From an uncultured Acidobacteriia bacterium (GTDB lineage: Bacteria > Acidobacteriota > Terriglobia > Bryobacterales > Bryobacteraceae): a DNA stretch of 64,000 nucleotides. The stretch lies in assembly GCA_903900705.1 (NCBI GenBank), contig CAIUOG010000045.1, positions 17,209 to 81,208 on the forward strand, written 5' to 3'. Position 1 is the first letter of the stretch. Each line of letters opens with the position of its first letter. Below the pieces are notes generated by a model. It saw only the letters and a program-made list of their open reading frames with translations, was not told where the DNA came from and did no database searches. The translations under genes and the position numbers were made by a program. Positions 51,869-61,720 of this stretch are shown here, in pieces.

Positions 51869-54609
51869 CAGAAACTAAACCTCGCTCCGAGCTGGATGAC
51901 GCGGCCACCGTGGGAACCGATGATGTGGCCGGCGTCGAGATTGGGGGCCGAAGCGGGCCCGATGGTGGTATCGGGCTGGTTCCAGTCGGCATGGTTGAGA
52001 ACGTCGAAGGCGGACGCGTTGAAGTCGATGGCAGCTTCGGAATTGAGGGGAATACGTTTGGAGAGGTTGACGTCAAAGGAGTGGACGGCGGGGTTGGAGA
52101 GGGTGGAGAGGGTGCGGGAGGCGTCGCCGAGGGTAAAGTCGGCGGGCTGGGAGAAGGCGGCGGGGTTGAACCACTGGGCGGGGCCCTGGGTGGCGGCGTG
52201 GGGGTCGACGCCGGGCACGAGGTTGACGTTGAGTGTGCTGATGACGCCGCCGGTGTTGTTGAATTCGGGGCGCAGGGCGAGGGGCGTGCCGGCGGCGAGG
52301 TAGAGGTCACCGGAGACGGACCAGCCTTCGACGAGGTGCCGACGCCAGTCGGAGAAGCCCAGAAAGCTGTGGCCGACGCCGAGGGGGAGTTGGTAGACGT
52401 AACTGAGCTGGAGGACCCGCGGGGTGTTCCAGGAGGTGAGGGACCACTCGTTGTTGCGGTTGTAGAAGTCCTGCGTGCCCCAGGGTCCGGAATAGTCATC
52501 CATCTGCTTCGAGAAGGTGTAGGCGGCGGTGAGGGAGAGGCCGGCGGAGGCGCGTTTTTCGACGCGGACGGAAGCGGCGTCGCGCTGGTAGCGGCCGAGT
52601 GGCCAGGAGGAATTGAGGTCGAAACCTTTGAACTGCGGATAGGGGCGGAGGGAGGCGTTGAAGCTTTCGACGTTGAGCTGGTCGCGGTACTGGAGGGCAC
52701 TGGCGGGGATGGCGTTGGGGTTGGCGAGGCCGTTGCCGATGAGGAGGCTGTGGCCGTCTGCGTGGCCGTAGGTGACGGCGACGAGGAAGGACCGGGGGAG
52801 TTGGCGCTCGATGCTGAGGGAGGCGGACTGGACGACAGGAACACGGCCGGTGCTGTTGATGAGGTCGGCGATGGCGCCGTTGGCGGCGGCGGGGTCGAGG
52901 TTGGGGAGAGGGGTGGTGAGGGCCGGAATACCGGCGGAGAGAACGAGTGCGGGCTGGAGTTGCACGTCCGGCGAGAGAAAGGTCTGGCGCGCGTTGAAGG
53001 CCTGCGTTCCCCACTGGTTGCCGTAGATGGGGATGGCGGAATGGGAGCGGGAGTAGCCGAGGCGGACCACGGTATCGGAACGGTGGAGCGGGTTCCAGGC
53101 GAGGCCGAGGGAGGGGTCGAAACTGGCGACGACGGGGCGGAAGCCGCAGGAGACGCCGTTCCGTCCGGCGATGACGAGAGCGCCGGTAGACAAATCAATT
53201 GTGGACTGGCGGTTGTATTTTTCGACGCGCGGGGTGCGGACGACAGCATCGAGACTAAAGCTGAGGGTAACGCCTTTGGCGACGGTCCAGGTGTCACCGG
53301 CGGAGGCGCGGGCGGAGGTGCGGCGGAAATAGGACGGGCTGGTGACGACGCTGCGTTCCGCGTATTCGGGCAGGCCGAGCAGGAAGCTGGCGAAGCCGTC
53401 ACCGGTGTTGGTGATGCCAGGCAGGCTGGTGATGCCGGGGGTGAAACGGAAGTAGCCGGCGGGGTACTGCGCGAGGGAAACGTTGACCTGGTAGGCGGTG
53501 AACTGGCCGCCGAAGCGAAGGGCGTGCTTGCCGTGGCGGGAGGTGAGGCTGTCGATGGAATCAAAGGTGTTATTGGCGATGGTGGAAGCGGGGTAGGCGC
53601 GACCCATGCCGAGGTAGGAGGCGATGGCGTAATCGGGAAACACGGGCTGGTTTGCGCCGGAGACGGCGACGCTGGAGCGGGCCTGGAAGGTGGCGGTGTT
53701 GACGGTGGCGGGCGAGATGGACCAGGCGTCCTGCAGGGTGCCGACGCGGTTGGTGAAGTTGCGGTCGGCCGCGCCGGGGTTGGCCGCGGTGTTGAACCAG
53801 CGGGGCGAGCCGAGGAGTCCGTTGGAGTTGTCGATTTCGGTGCTGAGGCGGTGGGTTTTGGCGACGGGGGCGTCCAGCTTGGCGATGACGCCATTGGCAA
53901 CGTTGGTTTCCGGCGAATTGATGAAGTAGTTGTTCTGCAGGAAGGGGCCGACGCTGGTGTTGGGCCGCGGGTAGAGAGCGATGGCGGAACGGGCGGCGGG
54001 GTCGAGGCGGGAGGGCGGGATGAGAGCGCCGGGGAACTGATCGCGGAGGTACTGGAGATTGGCGGTGGAAACGGGCTGGGTGGCGTTGTAGGCCGGGTTG
54101 GGGCGCGTGCCGGCGGGGTCGAAGACGGCGAGGGGGTTGCCGGCCTGGTCGACGGTGGAGGAGAAATCGCCGGTGCGCTGGGCGAGGGTGGGGAGGGTCT
54201 GGAGGTAGGTGCGGGAGATGCGTTCGCGCACCCCTTCGTAGGAGACGGAGAAGAAGATGCCGGAGGAGGTGTGGATGACGCGGGGGATGAGGACGGGGCC
54301 GCCCACGTTGAAGCCGAACTGATTGCGGCGGAGGAGGGAGTTCTGCTGGCCGCGCTGGCGGATTTCGTGGGGGATGGCGTCAAAGGCGTCATTCCGGAGG
54401 TTTTCAAAGACGCGGCCATGCCAGGCGGGGCGGGGGCCGGGAAGGGTGATCTGGGAGTGGGAGGAGTCGGGACGCATGCCCAGGAGGCGGGTCTGGCGCT
54501 CGAATTCCTGGATCGCTTGTTGCATTTCGGTGAGGGGCTTCTGGTTGGGCGCGGGGGCGGAGGGTGAGTCAGGGCCGGAAAGAAGCAGCAGGAGAGCGAG
54601 ATGCAGCAC
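51868..54609 (-). CDS. TonB-dependent-receptor-like outer-membrane protein
   Basis: A 913-residue barrel protein with a signal peptide (LHLALLLLLSGPDSPSA). It has the Oar-like barrel features (RRNQFGFNVGGPVLIPRVIH, YEGVRERISRTYLQTLPT, ending RVIQLGARFSF) but no carboxypeptidase-regulatory domain and hardly any plug: the recognisable sequence begins at the end of the plug (NSLLRRNQFGFNVGGP). It would be an outer-membrane transporter or surface protein of unknown ligand. A VWA protein gene overlaps its stop. Long open frames on both strands across this gene are GC artefacts. Confidence 0.78.
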   Translation of the reverse strand: MLHLALLLLLSGPDSPSAPAPNQKPLTEMQQAIQEFERQTRLLGMRPDSSHSQITLPGPRPAWHGRVFENLRNDAFDAIPHEIRQRGQQNSLLRRNQFGFNVGGPVLIPRVIHTSSGIFFSVSYEGVRERISRTYLQTLPTLAQRTGDFSSTVDQAGNPLAVFDPAGTRPNPAYNATQPVSTANLQYLRDQFPGALIPPSRLDPAARSAIALYPRPNTSVGPFLQNNYFINSPETNVANGVIAKLDAPVAKTHRLSTEIDNSNGLLGSPRWFNTAANPGAADRNFTNRVGTLQDAWSISPATVNTATFQARSSVAVSGANQPVFPDYAIASYLGMGRAYPASTIANNTFDSIDSLTSRHGKHALRFGGQFTAYQVNVSLAQYPAGYFRFTPGITSLPGITNTGDGFASFLLGLPEYAERSVVTSPSYFRRTSARASAGDTWTVAKGVTLSFSLDAVVRTPRVEKYNRQSTIDLSTGALVIAGRNGVSCGFRPVVASFDPSLGLAWNPLHRSDTVVRLGYSRSHSAIPIYGNQWGTQAFNARQTFLSPDVQLQPALVLSAGIPALTTPLPNLDPAAANGAIADLINSTGRVPVVQSASLSIERQLPRSFLVAVTYGHADGHSLLIGNGLANPNAIPASALQYRDQLNVESFNASLRPYPQFKGFDLNSSWPLGRYQRDAASVRVEKRASAGLSLTAAYTFSKQMDDYSGPWGTQDFYNRNNEWSLTSWNTPRVLQLSYVYQLPLGVGHSFLGFSDWRRHLVEGWSVSGDLYLAAGTPLALRPEFNNTGGVISTLNVNLVPGVDPHAATQGPAQWFNPAAFSQPADFTLGDASRTLSTLSNPAVHSFDVNLSKRIPLNSEAAIDFNASAFDVLNHADWNQPDTTIGPASAPNLDAGHIIGSHGGRVIQLGARFSF

Positions 54610-54645
54610 TTCTATCAGTGTAGGGATTGGGGGGGAGGAAGAGAA

Positions 54646-54661
54646 TCCTGTCGGGACAGGA
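54646..54661. promoter_or_regulatory. Palindrome upstream of the receptor-VWA pair
   Basis: TCCTGTC-GG-GACAGGA is a perfect 7-2-7 dyad, 37 bases upstream of the receptor start and just outside the histidine kinase 3' end. It is a likely protein-binding site; the binding factor is unknown. Confidence 0.4.
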
Positions 54662-54672
54662 GATGTGGGGGC

Positions 54673-56103
54673 TTAACGGGCAGCGCAGGGGTGTGGGGAC
54701 GCTTTTTTGGGCACTTCACTGGAAAGGAAGGGCGGGAAATCCACCTGAAACGTCGAGCCGGAGCCAGGCGAACTGGTGATGTGGATGGAGGCCTGGTGAG
54801 ATTCGACGATCCACTTCGCGATGGCGAGACCAAGCCCGGAGCCGGAGCCACTCGTCCTGGCCTCATCGGCCCGGTAAAAGCGTTCGAAGATGTTCGGCAG
54901 GTCAACGGCGGCGATTCCGATACCGGTGTCCTGAACGGAGAGGCGCACACGGTCGTTGACCCGGCGCACTTCGGCGGTAACGCCGCCTCCGGCCGGAGTG
55001 TACTTAATGGCGTTGTCGAGAAGAATCAGGCAGAGGCGCAAAAGGTGCTCAGCATCCCCGGCAACGGCCAGCCCGCCATCGGGAAGATCCGGAACCATCA
55101 CGCGAAGCAGAAGGTGTTTCTCTCTCGCCAGGATCTCCACCCTTTCGCCGGCGCGGCATAACTTTGCGCCCAGGTCGATGCGCCGAGGGGTAAAAACGAC
55201 CACGTCCGAGTCCGCCCTGGCCAACCGGAGCAGATTGTCGAGCAGAATCGTGTTCCGCTCCGCTTCGCCGAGCACCCTGTGCAGGGCCTGGCGGTAGGAT
55301 TCCGCGCTGGCGTTGGTGTTCAGGAGAGCGACCTCGGAAGTGGCCCGTATTGCCGCCAGCGGTGTGCGCAATTCATGGGAAGCGTCCGCCGTGAACTGTC
55401 GGATCTGAAGGAACGATGCCTCAATGCGCTCGAGCATTCGGTTCAGGGTCAGGGCCAGTTGTTCAATTTCGTCGCCGCTCCGGGGAACGGTGACGCGCCG
55501 GGACAGACTGTGGACTCCGATATTACCGGCGGCATGAGTGAGTTGGGATACCGGGGCCAGGGCGCGTCCGCTGACCCAGTAACCGACGGCGGCCGAAAAG
55601 GCGAGAACTATGGGGGCGAGAAAGATGAGAAGCCAGCGGAAATAGCGGATTACTTCGTAGGTTCCGCTGAGGTCCGAAGCGAGTACCAGCTGGAAAGACC
55701 GCCCCTGAAGGTTCCGGCGGTCTACGAGAACGCGAACCGGCTTCTCGCCGGCCTGCATGGTCCGAATGCGGGGTGGAGAGGCCTTGTACGGGGTCGAGGC
55801 GATCAGGCGAAGCGCCGGGGACTCGAAAACCGGCCCCTTCTCCAGGTCCACGATGGCCAGCAGTTCCGGTCGTAGGGAGCCGTGGCCGGAGATCTCCTGC
55901 TGGAATCTGGCGGGCGTAAGGCGCGCGACGTGCTTGTCGACGAAATCGGTAACACCCACGAGCCGGGCTTCCAGTTCGCGATCCACCACGGTCTCGGTCG
56001 CGGTTTTCAGACCAAAGTAAGTCACGCCCTCCAGGGCCATCATGCCGGCGCAGAAGATGGCGCAATAGACGGCGGTCAGACGGGCTCGGATGGGGACTCT
56101 CAT
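54673..56103 (-). CDS. Sensor histidine kinase
   Basis: A 476-residue inner-membrane kinase. A first membrane segment (VYCAIFCAGMMALEGVTYFG) and a second (RWLLIFLAPIVLAFSAAVGYWV) enclose a periplasmic region; HAMP, HisKA (FTADASHELRTPLAAIRAT with the phosphorylated His) and HATPase (LLDNAIKYTPAGGG, DTGIGI, GSGLGLAIAKWIVESH) follow. It overlaps the response regulator stop by four bases (ATGA), so the pair works together. The phosphatase genes upstream suggest phosphate limitation as the input, by context only. Confidence 0.9.
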   Translation of the reverse strand: MRVPIRARLTAVYCAIFCAGMMALEGVTYFGLKTATETVVDRELEARLVGVTDFVDKHVARLTPARFQQEISGHGSLRPELLAIVDLEKGPVFESPALRLIASTPYKASPPRIRTMQAGEKPVRVLVDRRNLQGRSFQLVLASDLSGTYEVIRYFRWLLIFLAPIVLAFSAAVGYWVSGRALAPVSQLTHAAGNIGVHSLSRRVTVPRSGDEIEQLALTLNRMLERIEASFLQIRQFTADASHELRTPLAAIRATSEVALLNTNASAESYRQALHRVLGEAERNTILLDNLLRLARADSDVVVFTPRRIDLGAKLCRAGERVEILAREKHLLLRVMVPDLPDGGLAVAGDAEHLLRLCLILLDNAIKYTPAGGGVTAEVRRVNDRVRLSVQDTGIGIAAVDLPNIFERFYRADEARTSGSGSGLGLAIAKWIVESHQASIHITSSPGSGSTFQVDFPPFLSSEVPKKASPHPCAAR

Positions 56104-56777
56104 ACCTCGGCGCTGAGGCGGTAGCCGAAGCCCCGGACGGTGTGAATCAGTTTCATGGAGGAGTTTCCGTCCACCTTATCGCGCAGCGCCTTCACGTACC
56201 AGTCGATGCTGTTTTGCTCAATGGCGGTGTTGTCTCCCCAGACCGTTCGCGCAATGGCGTCCCGCGACATAACGTGGCCGGCATTTTTCATCAGGCATTC
56301 AAGCAGCAGGTACTCGGTTCGGGTGAGGGTTACGGCGCTGCCATTGCGGGAGACGAGGTGGGATTGTGTTTCCATCATCAGGTCCGCCACGCGCAGTTCC
56401 CTGGGCTGGTCGCCGGCGCGGCGAATGAGAGAGCGGAGGCGGGCGAGCAACTCCAGAAATGAGAAGGGCTTGGTGAGATAGTCCGCCGCACCCGACTCGA
56501 AACCGATGACGAGATCTTCCACGGTGTCGCGGGCCGTCACCATCAAGATCGGAGTGTTGTCACCGCCGGACCGGAGTTGCCGAGCCAGAGAAAAGCCGTC
56601 GAGGCCGGGCAACATGACATCGAGCAGGATGGCCTGGAACTGGCGCCGCTGCGCCTGTTCCAGACCCTTCCAGCCGTTCGCCGCCACCGTGACCGCGTAC
56701 GCTTCCTGCTCCAGGCCCTGCCGGAGCGCCTGCGCCATTACGGGGTCGTCCTCGATGACAAGGATGTGCTCGTTCAC
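56100..56777 (-). CDS. OmpR-family response regulator
   Basis: A 225-residue regulator. Receiver domain with the acidic pair in VIEDDP, phosphorylation site in ILLDVMLPGLDGF (about residue 53) and K in YLTKPFSF; the C-terminal winged helix reads LTRTEYLLLECLMKNAGHV and SIDWYVKALRDKVD. It is probably activated by the kinase coded behind it and binds promoters in this region. It begins 15 bases after the YncE-like gene. Confidence 0.92.
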   Translation of the reverse strand: MNEHILVIEDDPVMAQALRQGLEQEAYAVTVAANGWKGLEQAQRRQFQAILLDVMLPGLDGFSLARQLRSGGDNTPILMVTARDTVEDLVIGFESGAADYLTKPFSFLELLARLRSLIRRAGDQPRELRVADLMMETQSHLVSRNGSAVTLTRTEYLLLECLMKNAGHVMSRDAIARTVWGDNTAIEQNSIDWYVKALRDKVDGNSSMKLIHTVRGFGYRLSAEV

Positions 56778-56792
56778 GCTACCTCGTTCATG

Positions 56793-57812
56793 CTACCTGG
56801 ATACCACAAGCAGAGTGAAGGAGCCGTCTTTGATTTTGCGAGTCGGCTTGCCGCCCGCCGAGGCCGGAGGAATGGTTTCGACCACGGCCGCCGGCAGGAA
56901 AATCTTTCCGGTTTTGGTGTCGAACGCCATGGTCTTGGCGCTGGGCTGGGTGGCGATAGGACCGGCATCTTCGTATTGGTCGGCGGATTTCTGCAGGAAA
57001 GCGCTGATGCTTCCGGCTGTTCCGCAGGAAAACAGGACCAGATGGTTTTTCTGGTCGAACGCGGCGTAATCGACACCCGCGCCGATGGGAAACTGCGCGA
57101 TCACTTTGCCATCGGCCGCGTTCATGACAACCATGAGTGGTTCCTTGCGGGCGCCAATGAAGAGCCGGTTCGTTTTGGCGTCATAGGCCAGACCGGTGGG
57201 CGTCATGGCCACGCCGATGGGAAAGCGCTTCTTCACCTGAAGAGACTTCGGGTCGAATACAGCGACTTCCGCTTTGTCTTCGAGGTTGACGTAAATCATC
57301 CCGTCGGCGCCTACAATGGCCTGTTCGCCATCGCCTCCGACGGCGACCGTGCCGACAACCTTGCCGGTCTGCGCATCGATGGCGGTGATGTCGTGCGAGC
57401 CGTGGTTATTGGTGAAGATCCGTTTGGTGGCGGGTTCGTAGTAAATGCCGTCCGGCTCGCCGCCGACTTCGATTTTCCTGATGAGCTGCAGCGTTTTTGT
57501 GTCGAAGACGGACACTTTGTTTTCGCCGCCGTTACTGGTGAAACCGCGGTTCATCCCGGTGGCGATGGCAATGCCATGCACGCCCGGAGTGTCGGGAATT
57601 GTGCCCAGGTGTTTGCCGGAATCCGCGTCTACAACTTCCACCTGAGTGGCGTGGGAGACGTAAATGCGGCGGGCCGCGCTGTCAATGGAAACATAGTCCC
57701 AGCCGCCGGTTCCCGGGAGGGGATACCGGCCGGTGAGTTTGTAGCCGGTTTCGCCCCGCAGGAGAGCGACGCCGGACAGAATCGAAAGTAAGACCGCCGT
57801 GGTTGTTTTCAT
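56793..57812 (-). CDS. YncE-like secreted beta-propeller protein
   Basis: A 339-residue exported protein with a signal peptide (TTTAVLLSILSGVALLRG) and repeated propeller blades (DYVSIDSAARRIYVSHATQ, VVDADSGKHLGTI, VFDTKTLQLIRKIEVGGEPD). YncE-type propellers bind DNA or partners in the periplasm; here the role is unknown. It lies between an acid phosphatase and a response regulator gene with 15-base gaps on both sides, so it is part of that operon. Confidence 0.8.
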   Translation of the reverse strand: MKTTTAVLLSILSGVALLRGETGYKLTGRYPLPGTGGWDYVSIDSAARRIYVSHATQVEVVDADSGKHLGTIPDTPGVHGIAIATGMNRGFTSNGGENKVSVFDTKTLQLIRKIEVGGEPDGIYYEPATKRIFTNNHGSHDITAIDAQTGKVVGTVAVGGDGEQAIVGADGMIYVNLEDKAEVAVFDPKSLQVKKRFPIGVAMTPTGLAYDAKTNRLFIGARKEPLMVVMNAADGKVIAQFPIGAGVDYAAFDQKNHLVLFSCGTAGSISAFLQKSADQYEDAGPIATQPSAKTMAFDTKTGKIFLPAAVVETIPPASAGGKPTRKIKDGSFTLLVVSR

Positions 57813-57827
57813 TGGTGTGATCCTTGA

Positions 57828-58577
57828 TTAGAGGCCGAGGGCCTTGCGGACTTCCGATCTCGCCGCCGCAAATTCGGTCTGGAAACGGGCGTTGGCAAGC
57901 AGGTTGCCCATGATGAGTTCCGCCGCTTCCTTGCTCGCCGCCAGATCCGCGGCATAGTGATCGCCACAGACCACGCGGCTGTGGGCATACTCTTCGGCAC
58001 GGATACGGATCGCGTCCTGCTTTTCGGGAACCATACCGCTCAGCAGCAGCGCGCTCAGATAGCCGACAGTCCCGTGTCCGCTGGGATACGAATTCTTCGC
58101 TCCGCCCGGCTTGCTGCCACAAACGGAGTGGATGTTGGCATCGAGATCGTAGGGGCGGGAATGCTGGAAGAATTTTTTGGCGGCGGAAACAACGATGCTC
58201 TGATCGTTGTCGACGTCGGCCCACAAGGCGGCGGTTGCCGGCAAAGCCTCAGGAGTGAACTGGCTGCCCAGAACCATGCCGATGGCCCAGATGTTTTCGT
58301 GTTTGTTATCCCAGTTGGCCTTCTCAGTTTCCTGGGGTGTCGCCGAGCGGTGAATGGCGTAGATTTCGGCGATTTCCTTCGACATCTTCTTCGAATCGAG
58401 GGCGGGGGGTGGCGTGATCAGCGCCACCGAGTTCAGGAGTTCCGGGGAGATCATGATCGGCGTTTTGGGTGGCCGGGGGGCTTTGGTCGCCTGGACCGGA
58501 GCCACCGCCTGCCCGAAAAGGCAGGCGGTGCTCAGGGTGATGGCGAGGGCGGAGCGAATGATGGTGTTGGAGTTCAT
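57828..58577 (-). CDS. PhoN-type class A acid phosphatase
   Basis: A 249-residue exported protein of the PAP2 superfamily. The three catalytic motifs are present: KKFFQHSRP (K-x6-RP), SYPSGHGTVGY (PSGH) and SRVVCGDHYAADL (SR-x5-H-x3-D). It has a signal peptide (SALAITLSTACLFGQAVA). Class A non-specific acid phosphatases release phosphate from many organic esters in the periplasm. It begins 28 bases after the receptor gene. Confidence 0.88.
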   Translation of the reverse strand: MNSNTIIRSALAITLSTACLFGQAVAPVQATKAPRPPKTPIMISPELLNSVALITPPPALDSKKMSKEIAEIYAIHRSATPQETEKANWDNKHENIWAIGMVLGSQFTPEALPATAALWADVDNDQSIVVSAAKKFFQHSRPYDLDANIHSVCGSKPGGAKNSYPSGHGTVGYLSALLLSGMVPEKQDAIRIRAEEYAHSRVVCGDHYAADLAASKEAAELIMGNLLANARFQTEFAAARSEVRKALGL

Positions 58578-58605
58578 CTATTTTCCTTTTGCGAATTTGA
58601 ATCCG

Positions 58606-61600
58606 TTAGAAGCGCAACCGGAAAGCGGCCTGAAAGTCCCGGGGAGTGCCGCTGCCGGTCACCGAACTTCCATTCACGGTGCCGGTAATCCGGCCGAAGC
58701 TGGCGCTGGAGAGGTTGCCGTTGGGACTTGCATACTGGGCGCGGTTGAAGACGTTGTAGGCTTCGAGGCGTAAGACGGCCGTCAGCTTTTCCGTAATCCG
58801 GAAATCGCGGGACAGCGCCGCATCCGCCTGCCAGAGTTTCGGTCCACGGACCAGATTGCGGCCGCAGTTGCCCCAGGTTCCGTCCGCGGGGACGGTAAAC
58901 GCAGCCGTGTTGATCCAGTTGTTGATGCTTTGGTTCGCCGGTACGAGCGACACCCCGGCGACGCAGTTCGGACGCTGGAACGAGGAACCGTTTTCGAGGG
59001 ATAAACCGTCCGGGACCGCCGAGGCGTTGCGAACGAGCGTAACGTTGACCGGGACGCCGCTGCGGGCGGTGCCGGTGCCGCTGAGTTGCCAGCCGCCGAA
59101 GACCGCATCGAGAGCCCGGCTCTGGTTGAGGTAAGCGCGGCCCTTGCCGAACGGCAGCTCATAGACCGTGTTGGTCGAGAAGGTGTGGCGAATGTCCGCA
59201 TCGGAACTGGCGGTATCGCAGGCGCGGCAGGTGTTGATCTGCGGATACCCGGATTCGCCGCCGCCCGTGGAATCGTCATTGATCGCATGCGACCACATAT
59301 AGTTGACCCCGAAAGACAGACCGGAGTGGAACTGGCGCTTCAAAGACGTCTGCCAGCCGTGGAAGTGATTGTTGGAGTCGGTTTGTTTGATATCGATGGG
59401 GCCAAAGGCGGGATTCGCCCGGACACAGGGGTTAGAGCCGATTACACAGCCGTTTAGATACCAGCGGGTGAACTGGTGATAGCCGTGGTAACCGATATAG
59501 CCTGTGTCCAGAATGATACCGCCCGGTAGTTGACTCTGCACCTGAAGCCCCCACTGGATGACGGTCGGATCTTTGCGGTTGCGCGCCAGGGCCCGCGGGG
59601 TGACGGCCTGATTGGCGGCGGCGGCGTAAAAGGAGTCGGCCGGATAGCTGAGGCCGGGGAAGCTGACGCTCGAAAGGCTCAGGCGCTGCGTGTAGTTGTC
59701 GCTGGGCGCATTCAGATCACCCAGCTGGCCCTGGCCCTTGTAGAAGCCGGAACCGGCGCGGACCACGGTTTTGCCTTTCAGCGCCTCGGGCGACCAGGCG
59801 AAGGAAAGACGAGGTTCGAAGTTCTTTGTATCGGGAAACCCAAACGCGGAGCCGACGGGGCAGAAGCTCTTACCGCAGGTCGCCGGATCGTAGGGAAGGT
59901 CGCGACCATAGATCTCATGGAAGGCATTGAAGAATTCGTAGCGAAGGCCGGCGTTCAGGGTCAGGTTGGGCCGCAGCTTCCAGGTGTCCTGAATATAACC
60001 GAAGTATTGGGTTTCCAGCAGCCCGTGCATGGGGACGCCGCCGATGAGGTTGACCTGATCGAGCTGGTTGGCGGCAAAACCCGTGAGAGAAGCATAAACC
60101 AGAGCGTTTTCCGACGCCTGGCTGTAGTTGTAGACAACTCTGCGGATCTCGACGCCTGCCTTGATGGTGTGCAGGCCGCGTGTCCAGGTGAAGTCGTCTT
60201 TGAGCGTGTAAGTGGAGGGCGCCCCGACGGTGGGCACGCCGCCCTGGCCGAGCTTGTCAAACCCCGGAACGCTCACCGAGTTAAAGATCTTCGCGACATC
60301 GTAGAGATGAGAATCGGTGATGCCCTGCCTCCAGATGCGGTTCATGCCGAGCTGGGTGACGTTCAGCATGGTCGGCGAGAAGACGTGCGTCAGAGACAGG
60401 GACCCGTTCATGGGCGCGGTATCGGTTTGAGTGGTATCGAGAAGGTTTCCGCTCGGAGAAGCCAGGTGAACCTGGTCGAGGTTGTAGCGCGCTGAAAGGC
60501 TGGTGGATTCAGAGAAGCGATGATCGACGCGGATCAGGCCGGAATCCTCATTCTGCGCAATGCTGCCGACGGAAACGTACTGCGAAGTTGTCGCATTGAG
60601 GGTTCTGTTGCCATGAGGAAACGCATTGACAATGGGCGTCAGAACCGGTGACTGCGCGATCACGGTGGCTCGGAAGGCGTCGCTGGGCACGTTCCCTATC
60701 AGGGTGGTGCCGAGTCGCTGGCGAAGCCCTTCATAGGCCACGAAGAAAAAGGTTCGGTTTTTGACAATGGGGCCGCCGGCGGTCGCGCCGAACTGATTCA
60801 GGCGAAGCGGCGGCAGGGTGGAACCATCGAAGGGCCCGCGGACATTCAGTACGTTATTACGAAGGAACTCGAAGACGCCGCCATGGAACGAATTGGTCCC
60901 GGACTTCGAGATGACCTCGACCTGACCGCCCGCGCTGCCGCCGGCATCGGCGCCGTAGAGCATGGTGTCGACCTTGAATTCGGCGATCGCCTCGGTGGAA
61001 ATCTGGAGGCGGGTGCTGGTGTTCGGGGCCTGGGCGGAGATGCCGGACGCGTCCACGCCATCGAAGCGGTAATTGGTGTCGTCACCGGCGCGACCTGCGA
61101 AACGAATCGATTTCTGCGTGCCGCCACCGCTATCCATCGCGCCTGGCACCAGGGCCATCAGCGCCGTCCAGGCGCGCCCGTTAATGGGGAGTTCCGACAC
61201 CTGCGTGGCGCTGACGACTCCGGCAACTTTGGAGGAGCTCTCTTCCAGAGCGACCGTTTCGGATACAACCGTCACCTCCTGCGAACTATCTGCAATCCGC
61301 AATTCGATGTCGATGGAGCGGGTCTGGCCGACGGCGAGCTCGAAGGCGCTGAAATTGGCGGTTCGGAATCCATCCTTACGGATCTGGAGCGTGTAAGTGC
61401 CGATTTGCAGGCCTGGGATCAGGTAAGTGCCCGATGAGTTGGTCAGGATCTCCCGGTGGAAACCGGTAGCCTTGTTATCGATCTGGACCGCTGCCCCGCC
61501 AATTCCGGATTTGGAGGGATCCGTGACGATTCCGGTGACGGCGGCGCGGTCTTCCTGCGCCGAGAGGATACCAGCCAGCAGAAAACTCGCCAGAACTGCG

Positions 61601-61623
61601 CTTTTGACAGTACGGTGTTTCAT
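58606..61623 (-). CDS. Oar-like TonB-dependent receptor
   Basis: A 1005-residue outer-membrane protein. Signal peptide (TVKSAVLASFLLAGILSAQ), carboxypeptidase-regulatory-like domain about 25-110 (VTGIVTDPSKSGIGGAAVQI, TYLIPGLQIGTYTLQIRKDG), plug about 120-240 (VSELPINGRAWTALMALVPG, GSAGGQVEVISKSGTNSFHG) and a long barrel ending FQAAFRLRF. These receptors take up large or bound nutrients; next to phosphatases, organophosphate or phosphate-containing polymer is a possible ligand. ATG 61623 is preferred; an upstream ATG at 61653 would put ten residues before the signal. Confidence 0.86.
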   Translation of the reverse strand: MKHRTVKSAVLASFLLAGILSAQEDRAAVTGIVTDPSKSGIGGAAVQIDNKATGFHREILTNSSGTYLIPGLQIGTYTLQIRKDGFRTANFSAFELAVGQTRSIDIELRIADSSQEVTVVSETVALEESSSKVAGVVSATQVSELPINGRAWTALMALVPGAMDSGGGTQKSIRFAGRAGDDTNYRFDGVDASGISAQAPNTSTRLQISTEAIAEFKVDTMLYGADAGGSAGGQVEVISKSGTNSFHGGVFEFLRNNVLNVRGPFDGSTLPPLRLNQFGATAGGPIVKNRTFFFVAYEGLRQRLGTTLIGNVPSDAFRATVIAQSPVLTPIVNAFPHGNRTLNATTSQYVSVGSIAQNEDSGLIRVDHRFSESTSLSARYNLDQVHLASPSGNLLDTTQTDTAPMNGSLSLTHVFSPTMLNVTQLGMNRIWRQGITDSHLYDVAKIFNSVSVPGFDKLGQGGVPTVGAPSTYTLKDDFTWTRGLHTIKAGVEIRRVVYNYSQASENALVYASLTGFAANQLDQVNLIGGVPMHGLLETQYFGYIQDTWKLRPNLTLNAGLRYEFFNAFHEIYGRDLPYDPATCGKSFCPVGSAFGFPDTKNFEPRLSFAWSPEALKGKTVVRAGSGFYKGQGQLGDLNAPSDNYTQRLSLSSVSFPGLSYPADSFYAAAANQAVTPRALARNRKDPTVIQWGLQVQSQLPGGIILDTGYIGYHGYHQFTRWYLNGCVIGSNPCVRANPAFGPIDIKQTDSNNHFHGWQTSLKRQFHSGLSFGVNYMWSHAINDDSTGGGESGYPQINTCRACDTASSDADIRHTFSTNTVYELPFGKGRAYLNQSRALDAVFGGWQLSGTGTARSGVPVNVTLVRNASAVPDGLSLENGSSFQRPNCVAGVSLVPANQSINNWINTAAFTVPADGTWGNCGRNLVRGPKLWQADAALSRDFRITEKLTAVLRLEAYNVFNRAQYASPNGNLSSASFGRITGTVNGSSVTGSGTPRDFQAAFRLRF

Positions 61624-61720
61624 AAAGCCTCGATTTCTATGGGTCATGGTCATTTCAATTTGGTGTGGCGGGCGTAAATCTCCGGGGTCGAATTACCGGA
61701 GAAAGCCTGCCGGAAGCGTG

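Noticed and set aside
51705..54419. A 904-codon minus-strand open frame overlapping the receptor gene
   Set aside because: It is made almost only of Ser, Pro, Thr and Ala, as expected for a shifted frame of a GC-rich gene, while the receptor frame has clear barrel features.
51910..54567. A plus-strand open frame of 885 codons across the receptor gene
   Set aside because: Extreme Gly/Glu/Val bias and no domain; it is the antisense shadow of the receptor.
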